Assembly (NCBI RefSeq): GCF_037203705.1
Contig: NZ_JBBCAT010000001.1
Location: 531,418-595,417, forward strand
Source: Prosthecomicrobium sp. N25
GTDB lineage: Bacteria > Pseudomonadota > Alphaproteobacteria > Rhizobiales > Ancalomicrobiaceae
Length of the DNA stretch: 64,000 nt
Direction of reading: 5' to 3'
Shown here: in pieces, positions 9,238 through 17,555 of the stretch
How positions within the stretch are numbered: position 1 is the first letter of the stretch
How the letters are laid out: every line of letters starts with the position of its first letter
Position numbers and translations under genes: made by a program
Notes under the pieces: model-generated
Told to the model about the DNA's origin: nothing
Seen by the model: only the letters and a program-made list of their open reading frames with translations
The model's database searches: none

Positions 9238-9558
9238 TCAGTGCCGGCCTTGCGAAGGCTGGTCGATTTCGCGCGCCGAGGCCCCCGTCGTCGACTTGGC
9301 GCCTCGCCCTCCGTCGGAAGCCTGGCCGCCCTTGCGCCCGGCCTCGGCCGCCAGTTCGCGGCTCCGGGAGAAGCTGCGCTTCTCGTCGGGAACGCTTTGG
9401 CCGCCCTTGCGCCCTGCCTTGGCGGCGAGCTCGTGGTTTTGCGAGAAGCTCCGCTTCTCGTGAGGCACGCTCTCGCCACCCTTTCGGGCTATCTCTCTCT
9501 GCTTGGCCGGATCCATCGCGGCGAAGCCACGGTTGGACTTGGCTCTCTCGCCAGCCAT
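9238..9558 (-). CDS. KGG-repeat general stress protein (YciG/GsiB type)
   Basis: Small hydrophilic protein of 106 residues with three KGG repeats: REIARKGGESVPHEKRSFS, then AAKAGRKGGQSVPDEKRSFS, then AAEAGRKGGQAS. Such proteins resemble GsiB/YciG, desiccation- and starvation-induced, largely disordered stress proteins. I chose the ATG at 9558 over the upstream in-frame ATG at 9588 because GAGGAGA precedes it. A perfect EcfG promoter lies 43 bases upstream, which fits a stress role. Confidence 0.88.
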   Translation of the reverse strand: MAGERAKSNRGFAAMDPAKQREIARKGGESVPHEKRSFSQNHELAAKAGRKGGQSVPDEKRSFSRSRELAAEAGRKGGQASDGGRGAKSTTGASAREIDQPSQGRH

Positions 9559-9600
9559 CGGTCTCTCCTCGGAAAATCCTGTTTCCAAACCCGAGCTGTC

Positions 9601-9626
9601 AACGAGCCGACATCGTCATTTGTTCC
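9601..9626 (-). promoter_or_regulatory. EcfG promoter of the KGG stress gene
   Basis: On the minus strand: GGAAC (9626-9622), 17-base spacer, CGTT (9604-9601). Perfect consensus, leading to the ATG at 9558. Confidence 0.82.
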
Positions 9627-9683
9627 GGTCGGGTACGGTCAAGCTCAAGTGGCACAAAGGTTTTCCGAGGCTGGCGAACGGGT

Positions 9684-10172
9684 TCACCGGGGCCGGCGGG
9701 GCTTCCGCGTGGCGTCACCGTCGCCGTTCGCCGAGACCGGCACGGCGCTCGTCAGCCCGTCATTGTCGCGAATGGCGCGCGACTTGGCGAACTGTCCGGC
9801 GGCGTCCGCCTTCGGGTTGCCGGCCTTGGAGGCGGCGGGCGGGCGCCGGGGCGCGGCCGAGGGCGGCGTCTCCGGCCGGTCGTCCGCGTGCTCGGCGGCG
9901 ACCCGCAGGTCCGGAGCCGCGACCTGCTCGCCCTGGTCGGCGAGGTCGGGGAACTCGCCCTGGTTCTCGATCGCGATGAAGGGTTCGACGGGTTCGCCCC
10001 CCTCCGTGGGCACCGGCCGGAGCGTGTCCTCGTAGCTGTCCTCGATGGCGACCATCTCGCGGGCCTGCTCCCAATGCAGGTCGTGGCGCCCGTGGGGGCG
10101 GCCCTCCGCCTCCCACAACTGATGCGCCTTTTCCCGGATGCGGCGCTCGGTGTCGTCCTCGGTTCCTGGCAT
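9684..10172 (-). CDS. DUF2934 domain protein
   Basis: Protein of 162 residues. Residues 8-47 form a DUF2934 domain (TERRIREKAHQLWEAEGRPH, then an HLHWEQAREM-like stretch that reads HDLHWEQAREM). The remaining two thirds are proline-, alanine- and acid-rich and probably disordered. DUF2934 proteins are small proteins of unknown function common in Hyphomicrobiales. It follows the 87-residue gene at 10522 in the same direction (86-base gap) and may be read from that gene's EcfG promoter. A second DUF2934 gene is at 15821. Confidence 0.82.
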   Translation of the reverse strand: MPGTEDDTERRIREKAHQLWEAEGRPHGRHDLHWEQAREMVAIEDSYEDTLRPVPTEGGEPVEPFIAIENQGEFPDLADQGEQVAAPDLRVAAEHADDRPETPPSAAPRRPPAASKAGNPKADAAGQFAKSRAIRDNDGLTSAVPVSANGDGDATRKPRRPR

Positions 10173-10258
10173 TCCGCTTCTCCTTCGGGCGGGGTTGCGC
10201 GCCCGGTCGCAGGCCGGGCGGCCCCCTCGGCCGGCCCGGAGAATGGGTGGGGGGTGGG

Positions 10259-10522
10259 TCAGCCGCCGAGCCGCATGGTCCGGCGCGCGGACGCGAGGAG
10301 ACGCTTCAGCTCCGCGTCGGCGGCGCTTTCGACCGCAAAGGCGAGGTCGGGTTCCGCGCCCGGGTCCTCGTGTGCGTCACGGTACTCCAGCTCCGCTTCG
10401 ACGCGGTCCAGAAAGCCCGCGTCCCGCTCCGCCGCGGCAGCGAGCAGGGCGCTGAGAAGCTTGCGATGGATGGTCAGCACGCCCTCGATGTCGGGCGGCA
10501 GGGCGGATCGCGGTTCGGTCAT
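10259..10522 (-). CDS. Small hypothetical protein, EcfG-controlled
   Basis: Protein of 87 residues, mostly predicted helix: a leucine- and alanine-rich first half (IEGVLTIHRKLLSALLAAAA) and an acidic middle (DAHEDPGAEPD). No membrane segment or known motif. I do not recognise the family. The start at 10522 follows GGAGGGGAC. It has a perfect EcfG promoter about 115 bases upstream and shares its intergenic region with treZ, so a stress role is likely but unproven. Confidence 0.68.
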   Translation of the reverse strand: MTEPRSALPPDIEGVLTIHRKLLSALLAAAAERDAGFLDRVEAELEYRDAHEDPGAEPDLAFAVESAADAELKRLLASARRTMRLGG

Positions 10523-10638
10523 GTCCCCTCCGGTCAGGTGCGGCCGGTGCGAGCCGCGGGTTCGAGCGGGCGCCGGAGGGAGGGGGGAGTCCGGTTTTCC
10601 CCCGCGATCCGACGCGGCTCGCACCGGCCTGGCGCACG

Positions 10639-10663
10639 AACGGCGCGTGCCCCGGATTGTTCC
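10639..10663 (-). promoter_or_regulatory. EcfG promoter, minus strand (small gene and DUF2934)
   Basis: GGAAC (10663-10659), 16-base spacer, CGTT (10642-10639). Perfect consensus, back to back with the treZ site. Confidence 0.78.
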
Positions 10664-10686
10664 CCGCCATCGCGCCGCCGGGCTCC

Positions 10687-10712
10687 GGAACAAGCCCCCG
10701 TACGAAAGGGTT
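10687..10712 (+). promoter_or_regulatory. EcfG-like promoter of treZ
   Basis: GGAAC (10687-10691), 17-base spacer, GGTT (10709-10712). One mismatch in the -10. The same GGTT variant recurs at 16155 and 22435. Confidence 0.6.
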
Positions 10713-10760
10713 CACGTGCCGTATCCCGCAACACGCGCCACCGCGATAGGACCCGCCGGA

Positions 10761-12641
10761 ATGATCGAGAGCCCGCGCCGCATGCCGATCGGGGCCGAAC
10801 TCATGCCCGACCGGCGCGGGACGTCCTTCAGGGTCTGGGCGCCCGACCACGAGGCCGTCCGGGTCCGCGTCGACGGGGTGGACGTCCCGATGGACCCGGC
10901 CGGGGACGGACTGTTCGAGCGCGAGGTCCCGGCCGCGACGGTCGGCTCCCGCTACGGCTTCGTCCTGGGGGCCTCGGAGGCGCCCGTTCCCGACCCCGCC
11001 GCGCGCGCCCTGCCGGACGGGCCGCACGGCCTCGCCATGGTGGTCGACCCCGACGCCTTCGGCTGGACGGACGCGGACTGGCCCGGCCTCGGCCTCGACG
11101 GCCAGGTCCTGCAGGAGATCCACATCGGCACCTTCACGCCGGAGGGCACCTTCGAGGCCGCGGCCGACAAGCTGCCGCTGCTCGTTGCCGTGGGCATCAG
11201 CGTGATCGAGATGATGCCGGTCGCCACCTTCCCGGGCCGCTTCGGCTGGGGCTACGACGGCGTCGGGCTCTTCGCGCCGACCCCTCAATACGGCACCCCC
11301 GACGACCTCCGCCGCTTCATCGACCGCGCCCACGGGCTCGGCATGGGGGTCATTCTGGACGTCGTCTACAACCACCTCGGACCCGACGGCCAGTATCTGA
11401 GCCGCTGTGCCAGCGCCACCTTCAGCGACGTCTACGAGAACGAGTGGGGCGCCCCCCTGAACTTCGACGGGCCCGGGTCGGAGGGCGTGCGTCGCTTCTT
11501 CCGCGAGAACGCCGCCTACTGGATCCGCGAATTCCACTTCGACGGCCTGCGCTTCGACGCGACCCAGCAGGTCTACGACAGCACCGTCCCGCACATCGTC
11601 GCCGAGTGCGCAGCCGCCGCGCGCGCCGCGGCGGGCCCGCGCCGCCTTTTCCTGACGGCCGAGAACACCCCCCAGGACGTGCGGGTGGTGCGCCCGGCCG
11701 AGGCGGGCGGCTTCGCGCTCGACACGATCTGGAACGAGGATTTCCAGCGCGCCGCCCGCGTCGCGCTGACCGGCGAGCGCGTCGCCTACTACGCCGACCA
11801 CGCCGGCAGCGCCCCCGAACTGGCCGCCGCCACGGTCTTCGGCTTCCTCTACCAGGGCCAGCGCTCCGGCTGGGAGCGGCAGCCGCGCGGCACGCCCGCT
11901 CTCGACCTGCCGATGAAGCGCTTCGTCACCTTCCTGGAGAACCACGACCAGGTCGCCAACTCGGCCCGCGCCGAGCGCCTCGTGCTGCTGGCCGACCCCG
12001 GGCTCCTGCGCGCGCTGACCGCGATGCTCCTGCTCGGGCCCCAGACCCCGCTCCTGTTCCAGGGCCAGGAATTCGGCTCGACCCGGCCCTTCCCGTATTT
12101 CGCCGACGTCACGGGCGACCTCGGCCGCGGCGTGCGCGAGGGCCGCGCCGGGTTCATGGCCCAGTTCCCCGACGCCCGGCCCGACGTGATCGCCGACCCG
12201 ACCGACCCGGCGACCTTCGCGTCCGCGGTCCTGGAATGGGGCGAGCGCACCGACAACGCCCATTGGGTGGCGCTGCACCGCGACCTGATCCGGCTGCGCC
12301 GCACGGATCCCGTCATCGCCGACCAGGGCGGCCACGGCCTGGTGGCGACCACGCCCTTCCCGACGCTCGCCGCCATCCGCTTCCTCGCTCCCCAGGCGGG
12401 GACGGGCGACCGCCTGCTGCTCGTCAACCTCGGCGAGGATATCGAGGTGCCGACCGTGCCGGACCCGCTCTTCGCCACCGGCACCGGCGGGGAATGGGTC
12501 ACGCTCTGGTCGAGCGAGGACGAGGCCTACCGGGGTCGCGGCGCGGAACCCGTTGCGCACGGCGAGGGCTGGTCGATCCCCGGCCGCGCGGCCGTGCTGC
12601 TCGCCCCCGGCCCCGAAGCCCAGGAGGGAGACGCCCGATGA
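10761..12641 (+). CDS. treZ: Malto-oligosyltrehalose trehalohydrolase
   Basis: GH13 enzyme of 626 residues that cuts trehalose from maltooligosyl-trehalose, the second step of the TreY/TreZ route from glycogen. An N-terminal beta-sandwich (about 1-100) precedes the catalytic barrel. Region I is DVVYNHLGPDGQY; the nucleophile aspartate is in DGLRFDAT, the acid/base glutamate in TAENTPQD, and the third acidic residue in FLENHDQVAN. The ATG at 10761 is the first start after the EcfG-like promoter; ATG 10782 is an alternative. TreY is not in the window. The stop overlaps the next start by four bases (ATGA), so the two are co-translated. Confidence 0.92.
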   Translation: MIESPRRMPIGAELMPDRRGTSFRVWAPDHEAVRVRVDGVDVPMDPAGDGLFEREVPAATVGSRYGFVLGASEAPVPDPAARALPDGPHGLAMVVDPDAFGWTDADWPGLGLDGQVLQEIHIGTFTPEGTFEAAADKLPLLVAVGISVIEMMPVATFPGRFGWGYDGVGLFAPTPQYGTPDDLRRFIDRAHGLGMGVILDVVYNHLGPDGQYLSRCASATFSDVYENEWGAPLNFDGPGSEGVRRFFRENAAYWIREFHFDGLRFDATQQVYDSTVPHIVAECAAAARAAAGPRRLFLTAENTPQDVRVVRPAEAGGFALDTIWNEDFQRAARVALTGERVAYYADHAGSAPELAAATVFGFLYQGQRSGWERQPRGTPALDLPMKRFVTFLENHDQVANSARAERLVLLADPGLLRALTAMLLLGPQTPLLFQGQEFGSTRPFPYFADVTGDLGRGVREGRAGFMAQFPDARPDVIADPTDPATFASAVLEWGERTDNAHWVALHRDLIRLRRTDPVIADQGGHGLVATTPFPTLAAIRFLAPQAGTGDRLLLVNLGEDIEVPTVPDPLFATGTGGEWVTLWSSEDEAYRGRGAEPVAHGEGWSIPGRAAVLLAPGPEAQEGDAR

Positions 12642-14227
12642 CCGAGTGGTGGAAGTCCAGCATCATCTACCAGGTCTACCCGCGCTCCTTTCAGGACACC
12701 GACGGCGACGGCGTCGGCGACCTCGAGGGCGTGCGCCGGCGGCTCGGCCACCTCGTCGACCTCGGTGTCGACGCGGTCTGGCTCTCCCCGATCTTCGTCT
12801 CGCCGATGCGCGATTTCGGCTACGACATCGCCGACTACACCGCGATCGACCGGGTCTTCGGCACCATGGAGGATTTCGACCGGCTCCTGGCGGACGCCCA
12901 CGGCCGCGGCCTGAAGCTGATCCTCGACCTCGTGCCGAACCACACGTCGGATCGGCATCGCTGGTTCGGGGAGAGCCGGACCGGCCGCGACTCGCCCAAG
13001 CGCGACTGGTACATCTGGCGCGATCCGGCCCCGGACGGCGGGCCGCCGACCAACTGGATGTCGGAATTCGGCGGCAGCGCCTGGGAGTTCGACGACGCCA
13101 CCGGGCAGTACTACTACCACGCCTTCCTGGCCTCCCAGCCGGACCTGAACTGGCGCAACCCGGAGGTCCGGGCCGCCATGCGCGACGTCATGCGCTTCTG
13201 GCTCGACCGGGGCGTCGACGGCTTCCGCATCGACGTGCTCTGGCATCTGATGAAGGACGACCAGTTCCGCGACAACCCGGAGAACCCCTACTGGCAGGAG
13301 GGGGACTCGCCGATCGCCCGGCTGATTCCGCTCTACACCACCGACCTGCCGGAGATGGAGGACATCGTCCGCGAGCTCCGCCGCACCGTGGCGGCCTATG
13401 ACGACCGGGTCCTCATCGGCGAGATCTACCTGCCGCACGACCGGCTCGCCCGCTACTACGGCCACGAACTCGAGGGGATCCACCTCCCCTTCAACTTCGC
13501 CCTCATCGACGCCCCCTGGCATGCGCGCAAGATCGAGGCCCTGGTGGCCGACTACGAGGCGAGCCTGCCGGAGGGCGGCTGGCCGAACTGGGTCACCGGC
13601 AACCACGACAAGCCGCGCATCGCCACCCGCGTCGGCCCCGACCAGGCGCGCGTGGCCGCGATGCTACTTCTGACCCTGCGCGGTACGCCGACCGTCTACT
13701 ACGGCGAGGAACTCGGCATGGAGAACGTGCCGATCGAGGACCGCGACGCGCTCGACCCTTTCGCCCGCCGCGTGCCCGGCCACGGCCATGGCCGCGACGG
13801 CGCCCGTACGCCCATGCGCTGGGAGGACGGGCCGAACGCCGGCTTCACCACGGGCCGGCCCTGGCTGCCCGTCGGCGAGCATCCGGTGACGGTCGCCATG
13901 CAGCGGGACGACCCGAAATCGATCCTGTCGCTCTACCGGCGCCTGATCGCCCTTCGGCGCGCCCATCCGGCCCTGTCCGTCGGCGGCTACCGGCCGCTCT
14001 TCGCGGAGGGCGACCTCCTGCTCTATGCCCGCGAGTCCGGCGAGGAGCGTTTCCTCGTCGCCCTCAACCTGGGCCCCGACCCGATCAGCGCGTCCCTCGA
14101 GGCGCTCGGCCTTTCGGGCACGCTGCGCGTCTCCGCCACCGGAGACCGGGAGAGCGAGCGCGTCGTGGACGTCGTGGACCTGAGGGGCGGGGAGGGTGTG
14201 GTGATCGAGCTCGACGGGCCGATCTGA
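12638..14227 (+). CDS. GH13 alpha-glucosidase
   Basis: Protein of 529 residues acting on alpha-1,4 or alpha-1,1/1,6 glucosides. N-terminal WWKSSIIYQVYPRSFQDT, region I DLVPNHTSD, nucleophile in GFRIDVLWH, acid/base in IGEIYLP and WVTGNHDKPRI are those of AglA-type alpha-glucosidases. Its length fits those enzymes and is too short for fused trehalose synthase-maltokinase. It overlaps treZ by four bases and has GGAGGGAG upstream, so it is in the stress-linked treZ operon. It may trim malto-oligosaccharides or recycle trehalose; trehalose synthase (TreS) is a less likely reading. Confidence 0.88.
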   Translation: MTEWWKSSIIYQVYPRSFQDTDGDGVGDLEGVRRRLGHLVDLGVDAVWLSPIFVSPMRDFGYDIADYTAIDRVFGTMEDFDRLLADAHGRGLKLILDLVPNHTSDRHRWFGESRTGRDSPKRDWYIWRDPAPDGGPPTNWMSEFGGSAWEFDDATGQYYYHAFLASQPDLNWRNPEVRAAMRDVMRFWLDRGVDGFRIDVLWHLMKDDQFRDNPENPYWQEGDSPIARLIPLYTTDLPEMEDIVRELRRTVAAYDDRVLIGEIYLPHDRLARYYGHELEGIHLPFNFALIDAPWHARKIEALVADYEASLPEGGWPNWVTGNHDKPRIATRVGPDQARVAAMLLLTLRGTPTVYYGEELGMENVPIEDRDALDPFARRVPGHGHGRDGARTPMRWEDGPNAGFTTGRPWLPVGEHPVTVAMQRDDPKSILSLYRRLIALRRAHPALSVGGYRPLFAEGDLLLYARESGEERFLVALNLGPDPISASLEALGLSGTLRVSATGDRESERVVDVVDLRGGEGVVIELDGPI

Positions 14228-14254
14228 GGGGGCCGGCGGCGGCCGACCGGCGGA

Positions 14255-14524
14255 TCAGGCGATCGGGCCCTTGCGGGCGTCGCGCCGCTGGGCCGGGTCG
14301 CGCGGATCGGCGATCGCCGGGTCGCGATAGGTCTCCTCCTCCGCCGTGTAGGGCTTCGGAGACGCGTCGGCGCGGTCGTCGAGCTTGCGGTCGGACTCGT
14401 GCCGTCGGTGGTCCGGCTTGGCGCCGGGCGTCCCGGCCGGAGATGTCCGCGGGAGCGGGCCGTTGCGCGCCGCGTCCGCGCCGCCGTTTTCCGGGTTCGG
14501 TCGGGGACCGTCGCGCTCTGCCAT
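14255..14524 (-). CDS. Small charged hypothetical protein, EcfG-controlled
   Basis: Protein of 89 residues, very rich in Asp, Arg, Pro and Lys (for example HRRHESDRKLDDRADASPKP), with no hydrophobic core; probably disordered. I do not recognise a family. The perfect EcfG promoter 33 bases upstream, divergent from the ecfG promoter, is the main evidence that this open frame is a real gene. Hydrophilic disordered proteins of this kind often protect cells under drying or salt stress, but that is inference. Confidence 0.65.
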   Translation of the reverse strand: MAERDGPRPNPENGGADAARNGPLPRTSPAGTPGAKPDHRRHESDRKLDDRADASPKPYTAEEETYRDPAIADPRDPAQRRDARKGPIA

Positions 14525-14556
14525 GCCTCGAATCCTCGTAAACGCCTCGCCGCAGT

Positions 14557-14581
14557 AACGGCAAGCGGGGGCAATGGTTCC
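14557..14581 (-). promoter_or_regulatory. EcfG promoter, minus strand
   Basis: GGAAC (14581-14577), 16-base spacer, CGTT (14560-14557). Perfect consensus, 24 bases from the -35 of the ecfG promoter on the other strand. Confidence 0.82.
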
Positions 14582-14605
14582 GATCGAAGTTCCGTCCTAT
14601 CGGAC

Positions 14606-14630
14606 GGAACCGATCACGTTGTCGAGCGTT
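14606..14630 (+). promoter_or_regulatory. EcfG promoter of the ecfG gene (autoregulation)
   Basis: GGAAC (14606-14610), 16-base spacer, CGTT (14627-14630). Perfect consensus about 86 bases before the sigma factor start codon. Confidence 0.85.
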
Positions 14631-14716
14631 GTAGCCCGAACCAATGGGGAAAATTCCCAACCCGAGGCCAAGTCCCGCTGGGGCACGACCTCCTCGAACC
14701 TGCTCGGGTACGCGTC

Positions 14717-15259
14717 ATGACCATCGCGCCTCAAGGAATTCCCAAGGAAATCGCCGATCTGATCCCTGCTCTGCGAGCTTTTGCTAGAACTCTGGTACGC
14801 AATCCCTTCGATGCCGACGACCTCGTGCAGGAGACGTTGCTCAAGGGGATCGCCAACGCGCACCGGTTCACCCCCGGCACCAGCCTGAAGTCCTGGCTGT
14901 TCACCATCCTTCGCAACACGTTCTACACCTCGATCAAGATCACCAACCGCGAACATCCCGGCGTCACCGACTGCATCTCCGGCGACTGCGCCATCCTGCC
15001 CGGCCAGGAATGGACGATCCGCGGCAAGGAGCTGAAGAAGGCCCTCGAGCGGCTTCCGGCCGACCAGCGCGAGGTTCTGATCCTGATCGGCGTGCTCGGC
15101 GCCAGCTACGAGGAAGCCGCCGAGATCTGCGGCTGCGCCATGGGCACCATCAAGAGCCGCCTCAACCGCGCCCGCACCCGGATGCTCGAGTATCTCGAGG
15201 CGGACGACGTCAACGAGCTCCTGCAGGACGACGAGCCGCATCGCGGCGTGGCCGTCTAG
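14717..15259 (+). CDS. ecfG: EcfG-family ECF sigma factor (general stress response)
   Basis: Extracytoplasmic-function sigma factor of 180 residues. Region 2 is about residues 15-75 (NPFDADDLVQETLLKG, then SLKSWLFTILRNTFYTSIK). Region 4 is about 110-160 (LERLPADQREVLILIG, SYEEAAEICGCAMGTIKSRL, NRARTRM). SYEEAAEICG and GTIKSR are hallmarks of the EcfG group that drives the alphaproteobacterial general stress response. It has its own EcfG-type promoter. The anti-sigma NepR is 1.8 kb away in a separate unit and not next to it, so this may be a paralogue with the canonical nepR-ecfG locus elsewhere. Confidence 0.9.
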   Translation: MTIAPQGIPKEIADLIPALRAFARTLVRNPFDADDLVQETLLKGIANAHRFTPGTSLKSWLFTILRNTFYTSIKITNREHPGVTDCISGDCAILPGQEWTIRGKELKKALERLPADQREVLILIGVLGASYEEAAEICGCAMGTIKSRLNRARTRMLEYLEADDVNELLQDDEPHRGVAV

Positions 15260-15296
15260 GGTCCCCGAAGCCACCATCCGTCGCCTCCGTCCAAAG

Positions 15297-15316
15297 GGCC
15301 CGGCCTCCGCCGGGCC
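15297..15316. terminator. Hairpin between ecfG and the convergent mgtC gene
   Basis: GGCCCGGC/GCCGGGCC stem with a CTCC loop. Short TT and AAA follow on the two strands; it probably acts in both directions. Confidence 0.55.
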
Positions 15317-15317
15317 T

Positions 15318-15824
15318 TCACGCTTTCCCGTCACCGTCATCGGCCGGTTTCGTCCCCATCCCGATCTCGAGTCCGCGGAGAAGGACCAGCACCGCGAAGG
15401 CGAGGGCGAGCACCAGCGCGCCGAGCGCGAAGAAGCCGGCCCCGAAGGCGAGCCCGGTCACCCCGCAGATCCACAGGTTCGCGGCCGTGGTCAGTCCGCG
15501 CACCTGCCCGCCCGAGCGGATGATGATCCCGCCGCCGATGAAGCCGACGGCGGCCACCACCCCTTCGATGATCCGCATCGGGTCCGCGTTGACGCTCTGG
15601 TGCCGCGCATGGAGCGCGTCGCTGAGATCGAGCGCGAGCACCGCCGTGGCGGCGGCCGCCAGCGACACCAGCATGTGGGTGCGCAGGCCGGCGCTCCGCC
15701 CCATCTTCTCGCGGTCGAACCCGAGCACGAACCCTGCCGCGAGGGCCCCGATGAACTTGGCCAGCACCAGCCCCGGCCCGGTCCGGAGAAGCTCGGGCAG
15801 CCATTCGGGTCCCGTGTCTATCAA
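15318..15824 (-). CDS. MgtC/SapB family membrane protein
   Basis: Protein of 168 residues with about four to five membrane helices. It carries the family signatures GFVLGFDREKMGRSAGLRTH near residue 30 and VVAAVGFIGGGIIIRSGG near 90. MgtC proteins help cells survive low magnesium, acid or stress. No ATG lies near the N-terminus: I place the start at TTG 15824, which overlaps the upstream DUF2934 stop (TTGA) and has AAGGA upstream. The much longer open frame reads through the DUF2934 coding region and is not real. It shares the EcfG-like promoter at 16155. Confidence 0.85.
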   Translation of the reverse strand: MIDTGPEWLPELLRTGPGLVLAKFIGALAAGFVLGFDREKMGRSAGLRTHMLVSLAAAATAVLALDLSDALHARHQSVNADPMRIIEGVVAAVGFIGGGIIIRSGGQVRGLTTAANLWICGVTGLAFGAGFFALGALVLALAFAVLVLLRGLEIGMGTKPADDGDGKA

Positions 15825-16114
15825 CGGTCCCGGTCCTTGGCCGACCGGCGTCGCGCGGCCCCGGCCGCGGGGGCGCCCGTGATCGCCGCGTTGGCGGCCG
15901 CGTCGGCCCCCAGCGCCGGCAGGTCGGGGGCGGGGTCTTCCGGTTCGTCCTCCGGGAGCGGCCGTCCGGCCGCCGGATTGTGCCAGGTCGCCGCCTCCGC
16001 CTCGATCTGGCGCTGGGCTTCGCGCCAATGCGCCTCGGCGCGTCCCTCCGGCCGCCCCTCCTCGATCCAGATCCGGTGCGCCCTTTCGCGGATCCGCGCC
16101 TCGATGTCCTCCAT
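15821..16114 (-). CDS. DUF2934 domain protein, upstream partner of mgtC
   Basis: Protein of 97 residues. The DUF2934 domain is residues 1-42 (MEDIEARIRERAHRIWIEEG, then RAEAHWREAQRQIEAE); the acidic, alanine-rich tail ends in basic residues. GGAGGGC precedes the ATG at 16114. It overlaps mgtC by four bases, so both are made from one message. It is a paralogue of the protein encoded at 9684. Function unknown; its EcfG-type control and coupling to mgtC suggest a stress role. Confidence 0.85.
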   Translation of the reverse strand: MEDIEARIRERAHRIWIEEGRPEGRAEAHWREAQRQIEAEAATWHNPAAGRPLPEDEPEDPAPDLPALGADAAANAAITGAPAAGAARRRSAKDRDR

Positions 16115-16154
16115 GCCGCCCTCCGCTGCGCCGGCTCCGGTCAGATCATGGCCG

Positions 16155-16180
16155 AACCGCCGGCGCGGCTCCGCGGTTCC
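16155..16180 (-). promoter_or_regulatory. EcfG-like promoter of the DUF2934-mgtC operon
   Basis: GGAAC (16180-16176), 17-base spacer, GGTT (16158-16155). One mismatch in the -10; the start codon follows 41 bases later. Confidence 0.6.
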
Positions 16181-16182
16181 GG

Positions 16183-17034
16183 TCAGGAGCCCACGACCGT
16201 GCCGCCGTTCGGATGCAGCACCTGCCCACTCATGTAGGAGGCGTCGTCGCTCGCCAGGAAGACGTAGCAGGGGGCCACCTCGTTGGGCTGCCCGGCGCGC
16301 TCCATCTCCGAGCTCTTGCCGTGCTCCGCGGTCCGCGTCTCGTCGAAGGAGGCGGGAATGAGGGGCGTCCAGATCGGCCCCGGCGCGACCGCGTTGACCC
16401 GAATCTTGCGATCCGAGAGCGCGACCGCCATCGAGCGCGTGAAGGTCACGATGGCGCCCTTGGTGGCGGCGTAGTCGATCAGTTGCGGGTTGCCCTTGTA
16501 GGCGGTGATCGAGGTGGTGTTGATGATCGCCGCGCCCTCCTTGAGGTGGGGCAGGGCCGCCTTGGTCAGGAAGAACTGGCTGAAGAGGTTGGTCCGGAAG
16601 GTCCGCTCGAGCTGCTCCGCCGAGAGCTCCGTCAGGTCCTTCACCGTGTGCTGCTCCGCCGCGTTGTTGACGAGGACATCGAGCCGGCCGAAGCGCGACA
16701 GGGTCTTGGCGACAATCTCCCGGCACTGGTCCTCGGCCCCGACGTCGCCGGGAATGAGCAGGGCCTCGCTCCGCTCCGCCTCGACGGCGCGCTGTGTCTC
16801 CTCGGCGTCCTTGTGCTCGTCGAGGTAGGAAATCGCCACCCGGGCCCCCTCGCGCGCGAAGGCGACCGCCACGGCCCGCCCGATGCCGCTGTCGCCGCCG
16901 GTGATGATCGCGACCCGCCCGGCGAGCCGCCCCGACCCGGGATGGCGGGGCATGTAGTCCGGCCGCGGCGTCATTTCGGATTCGAAGCCGGGCTGGCGGT
17001 CCTGGGACTGCGGGGGCTGAGGCGTGTCGGACAT
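16183..17034 (-). CDS. SDR oxidoreductase, general stress type (YdaD/Gsp39-like)
   Basis: Short-chain dehydrogenase of 283 residues. A proline- and glutamine-rich N-terminal extension (about 1-38) precedes the Rossmann domain with ITGGDSGIGRAVAVAF, NNAAEQHTV, catalytic serine in ITAYKG/TTSIT and the YAATK active-site pair near residue 195. The extension plus GGDSGIGRA is typical of Bacillus general stress protein 39 relatives, often found with EcfG regulons. The substrate is unknown. A perfect EcfG promoter ends 38 bases upstream of the ATG. Confidence 0.9.
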   Translation of the reverse strand: MSDTPQPPQSQDRQPGFESEMTPRPDYMPRHPGSGRLAGRVAIITGGDSGIGRAVAVAFAREGARVAISYLDEHKDAEETQRAVEAERSEALLIPGDVGAEDQCREIVAKTLSRFGRLDVLVNNAAEQHTVKDLTELSAEQLERTFRTNLFSQFFLTKAALPHLKEGAAIINTTSITAYKGNPQLIDYAATKGAIVTFTRSMAVALSDRKIRVNAVAPGPIWTPLIPASFDETRTAEHGKSSEMERAGQPNEVAPCYVFLASDDASYMSGQVLHPNGGTVVGS

Positions 17035-17071
17035 GGCGGGGCGCTCCGGCTCGGGACTGGTGTCCTGTCGG

Positions 17072-17097
17072 AACGGCGGCCTGTCCGCCCATGTTCC
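17072..17097 (-). promoter_or_regulatory. EcfG promoter of the SDR gene
   Basis: GGAAC (17097-17093), 17-base spacer, CGTT (17075-17072). Perfect consensus in the gap just past the nepR stop. Confidence 0.82.
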
Positions 17098-17100
17098 GCC

Positions 17101-17322
17101 TCAATCGGCGTCCGGCGGCGTACGGTTCGGGTGCGGGGACCTGAACCCGTCGGCGGGCTCGGCGAGCTTGGCTTCGAGGAAGTCGGCGAGGCGTGCGAGA
17201 TCCGGCGGCACGGGCTCGTCCAGGACGGGTTCGAACAGACGTCGCAGATCGCGCCCGAGATCAGCCTGGCGCGTGTCGAGCCGGACGACCGTAGGCGGGG
17301 GCAGATGATCGTCGTCGCTCAT
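17101..17322 (-). CDS. nepR: NepR-family anti-sigma factor
   Basis: Protein of 73 residues that would hold EcfG inactive until PhyR takes it away. The NepR core is about residues 20-50: LGRDLRRLFEPVLDEPVP then PDLARLADFLEAKL. It matches the LRxxYdxvlxEpvPdxlxxLL pattern of NepR. The acidic N-terminus and proline-rich C-terminus are variable, as usual. I chose the ATG at 17322; the longer frame (to 17478) starts with an unlike arginine-rich stretch. It lies 233 bases after the PhyR-like gene in the same direction. Only a weak EcfG-like site (GGAAC 17536-17532, N16, CGCT) is seen before it. Confidence 0.8.
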   Translation of the reverse strand: MSDDDHLPPPTVVRLDTRQADLGRDLRRLFEPVLDEPVPPDLARLADFLEAKLAEPADGFRSPHPNRTPPDAD

Positions 17323-17555
17323 GGTCGGCCGATGCGGTCGTGGCGCATGCGGGCGCCGGGCGGGCTGAAGCACTATACGTGTCGCAAGCCGGCGCAGACG
17401 CCGCCTCGTCGCCGTTTCGGGGACCTGTCTGAAAGGGTACGGCCCTGCGTGGCGGCCCCTTCCGACCGTCCGGCACATCGGACAATCGATCTCTCCAGTC
17501 CCCGCCGCCGAAGCGGCCGAAAATGCCTTTTGTTCCTTGGGGGGAAAAGTCTTCT

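Noticed and set aside
10247-14227. A single 1326-codon open frame across treZ and the alpha-glucosidase.
   Set aside because: Its first two thirds are an arginine/proline-rich shadow of treZ in another frame; only the last 529 codons are a real protein.
12638-14227. Trehalose synthase (TreS) as the identity of the second GH13 gene.
   Set aside because: Length and motifs fit AglA-type alpha-glucosidases better, and no maltokinase part is present.
17512-17536. EcfG-like site before nepR (GGAAC, N16, CGCT).
   Set aside because: The -10 has a mismatch not seen in the other sites; noted in the nepR entry but not listed as a promoter.
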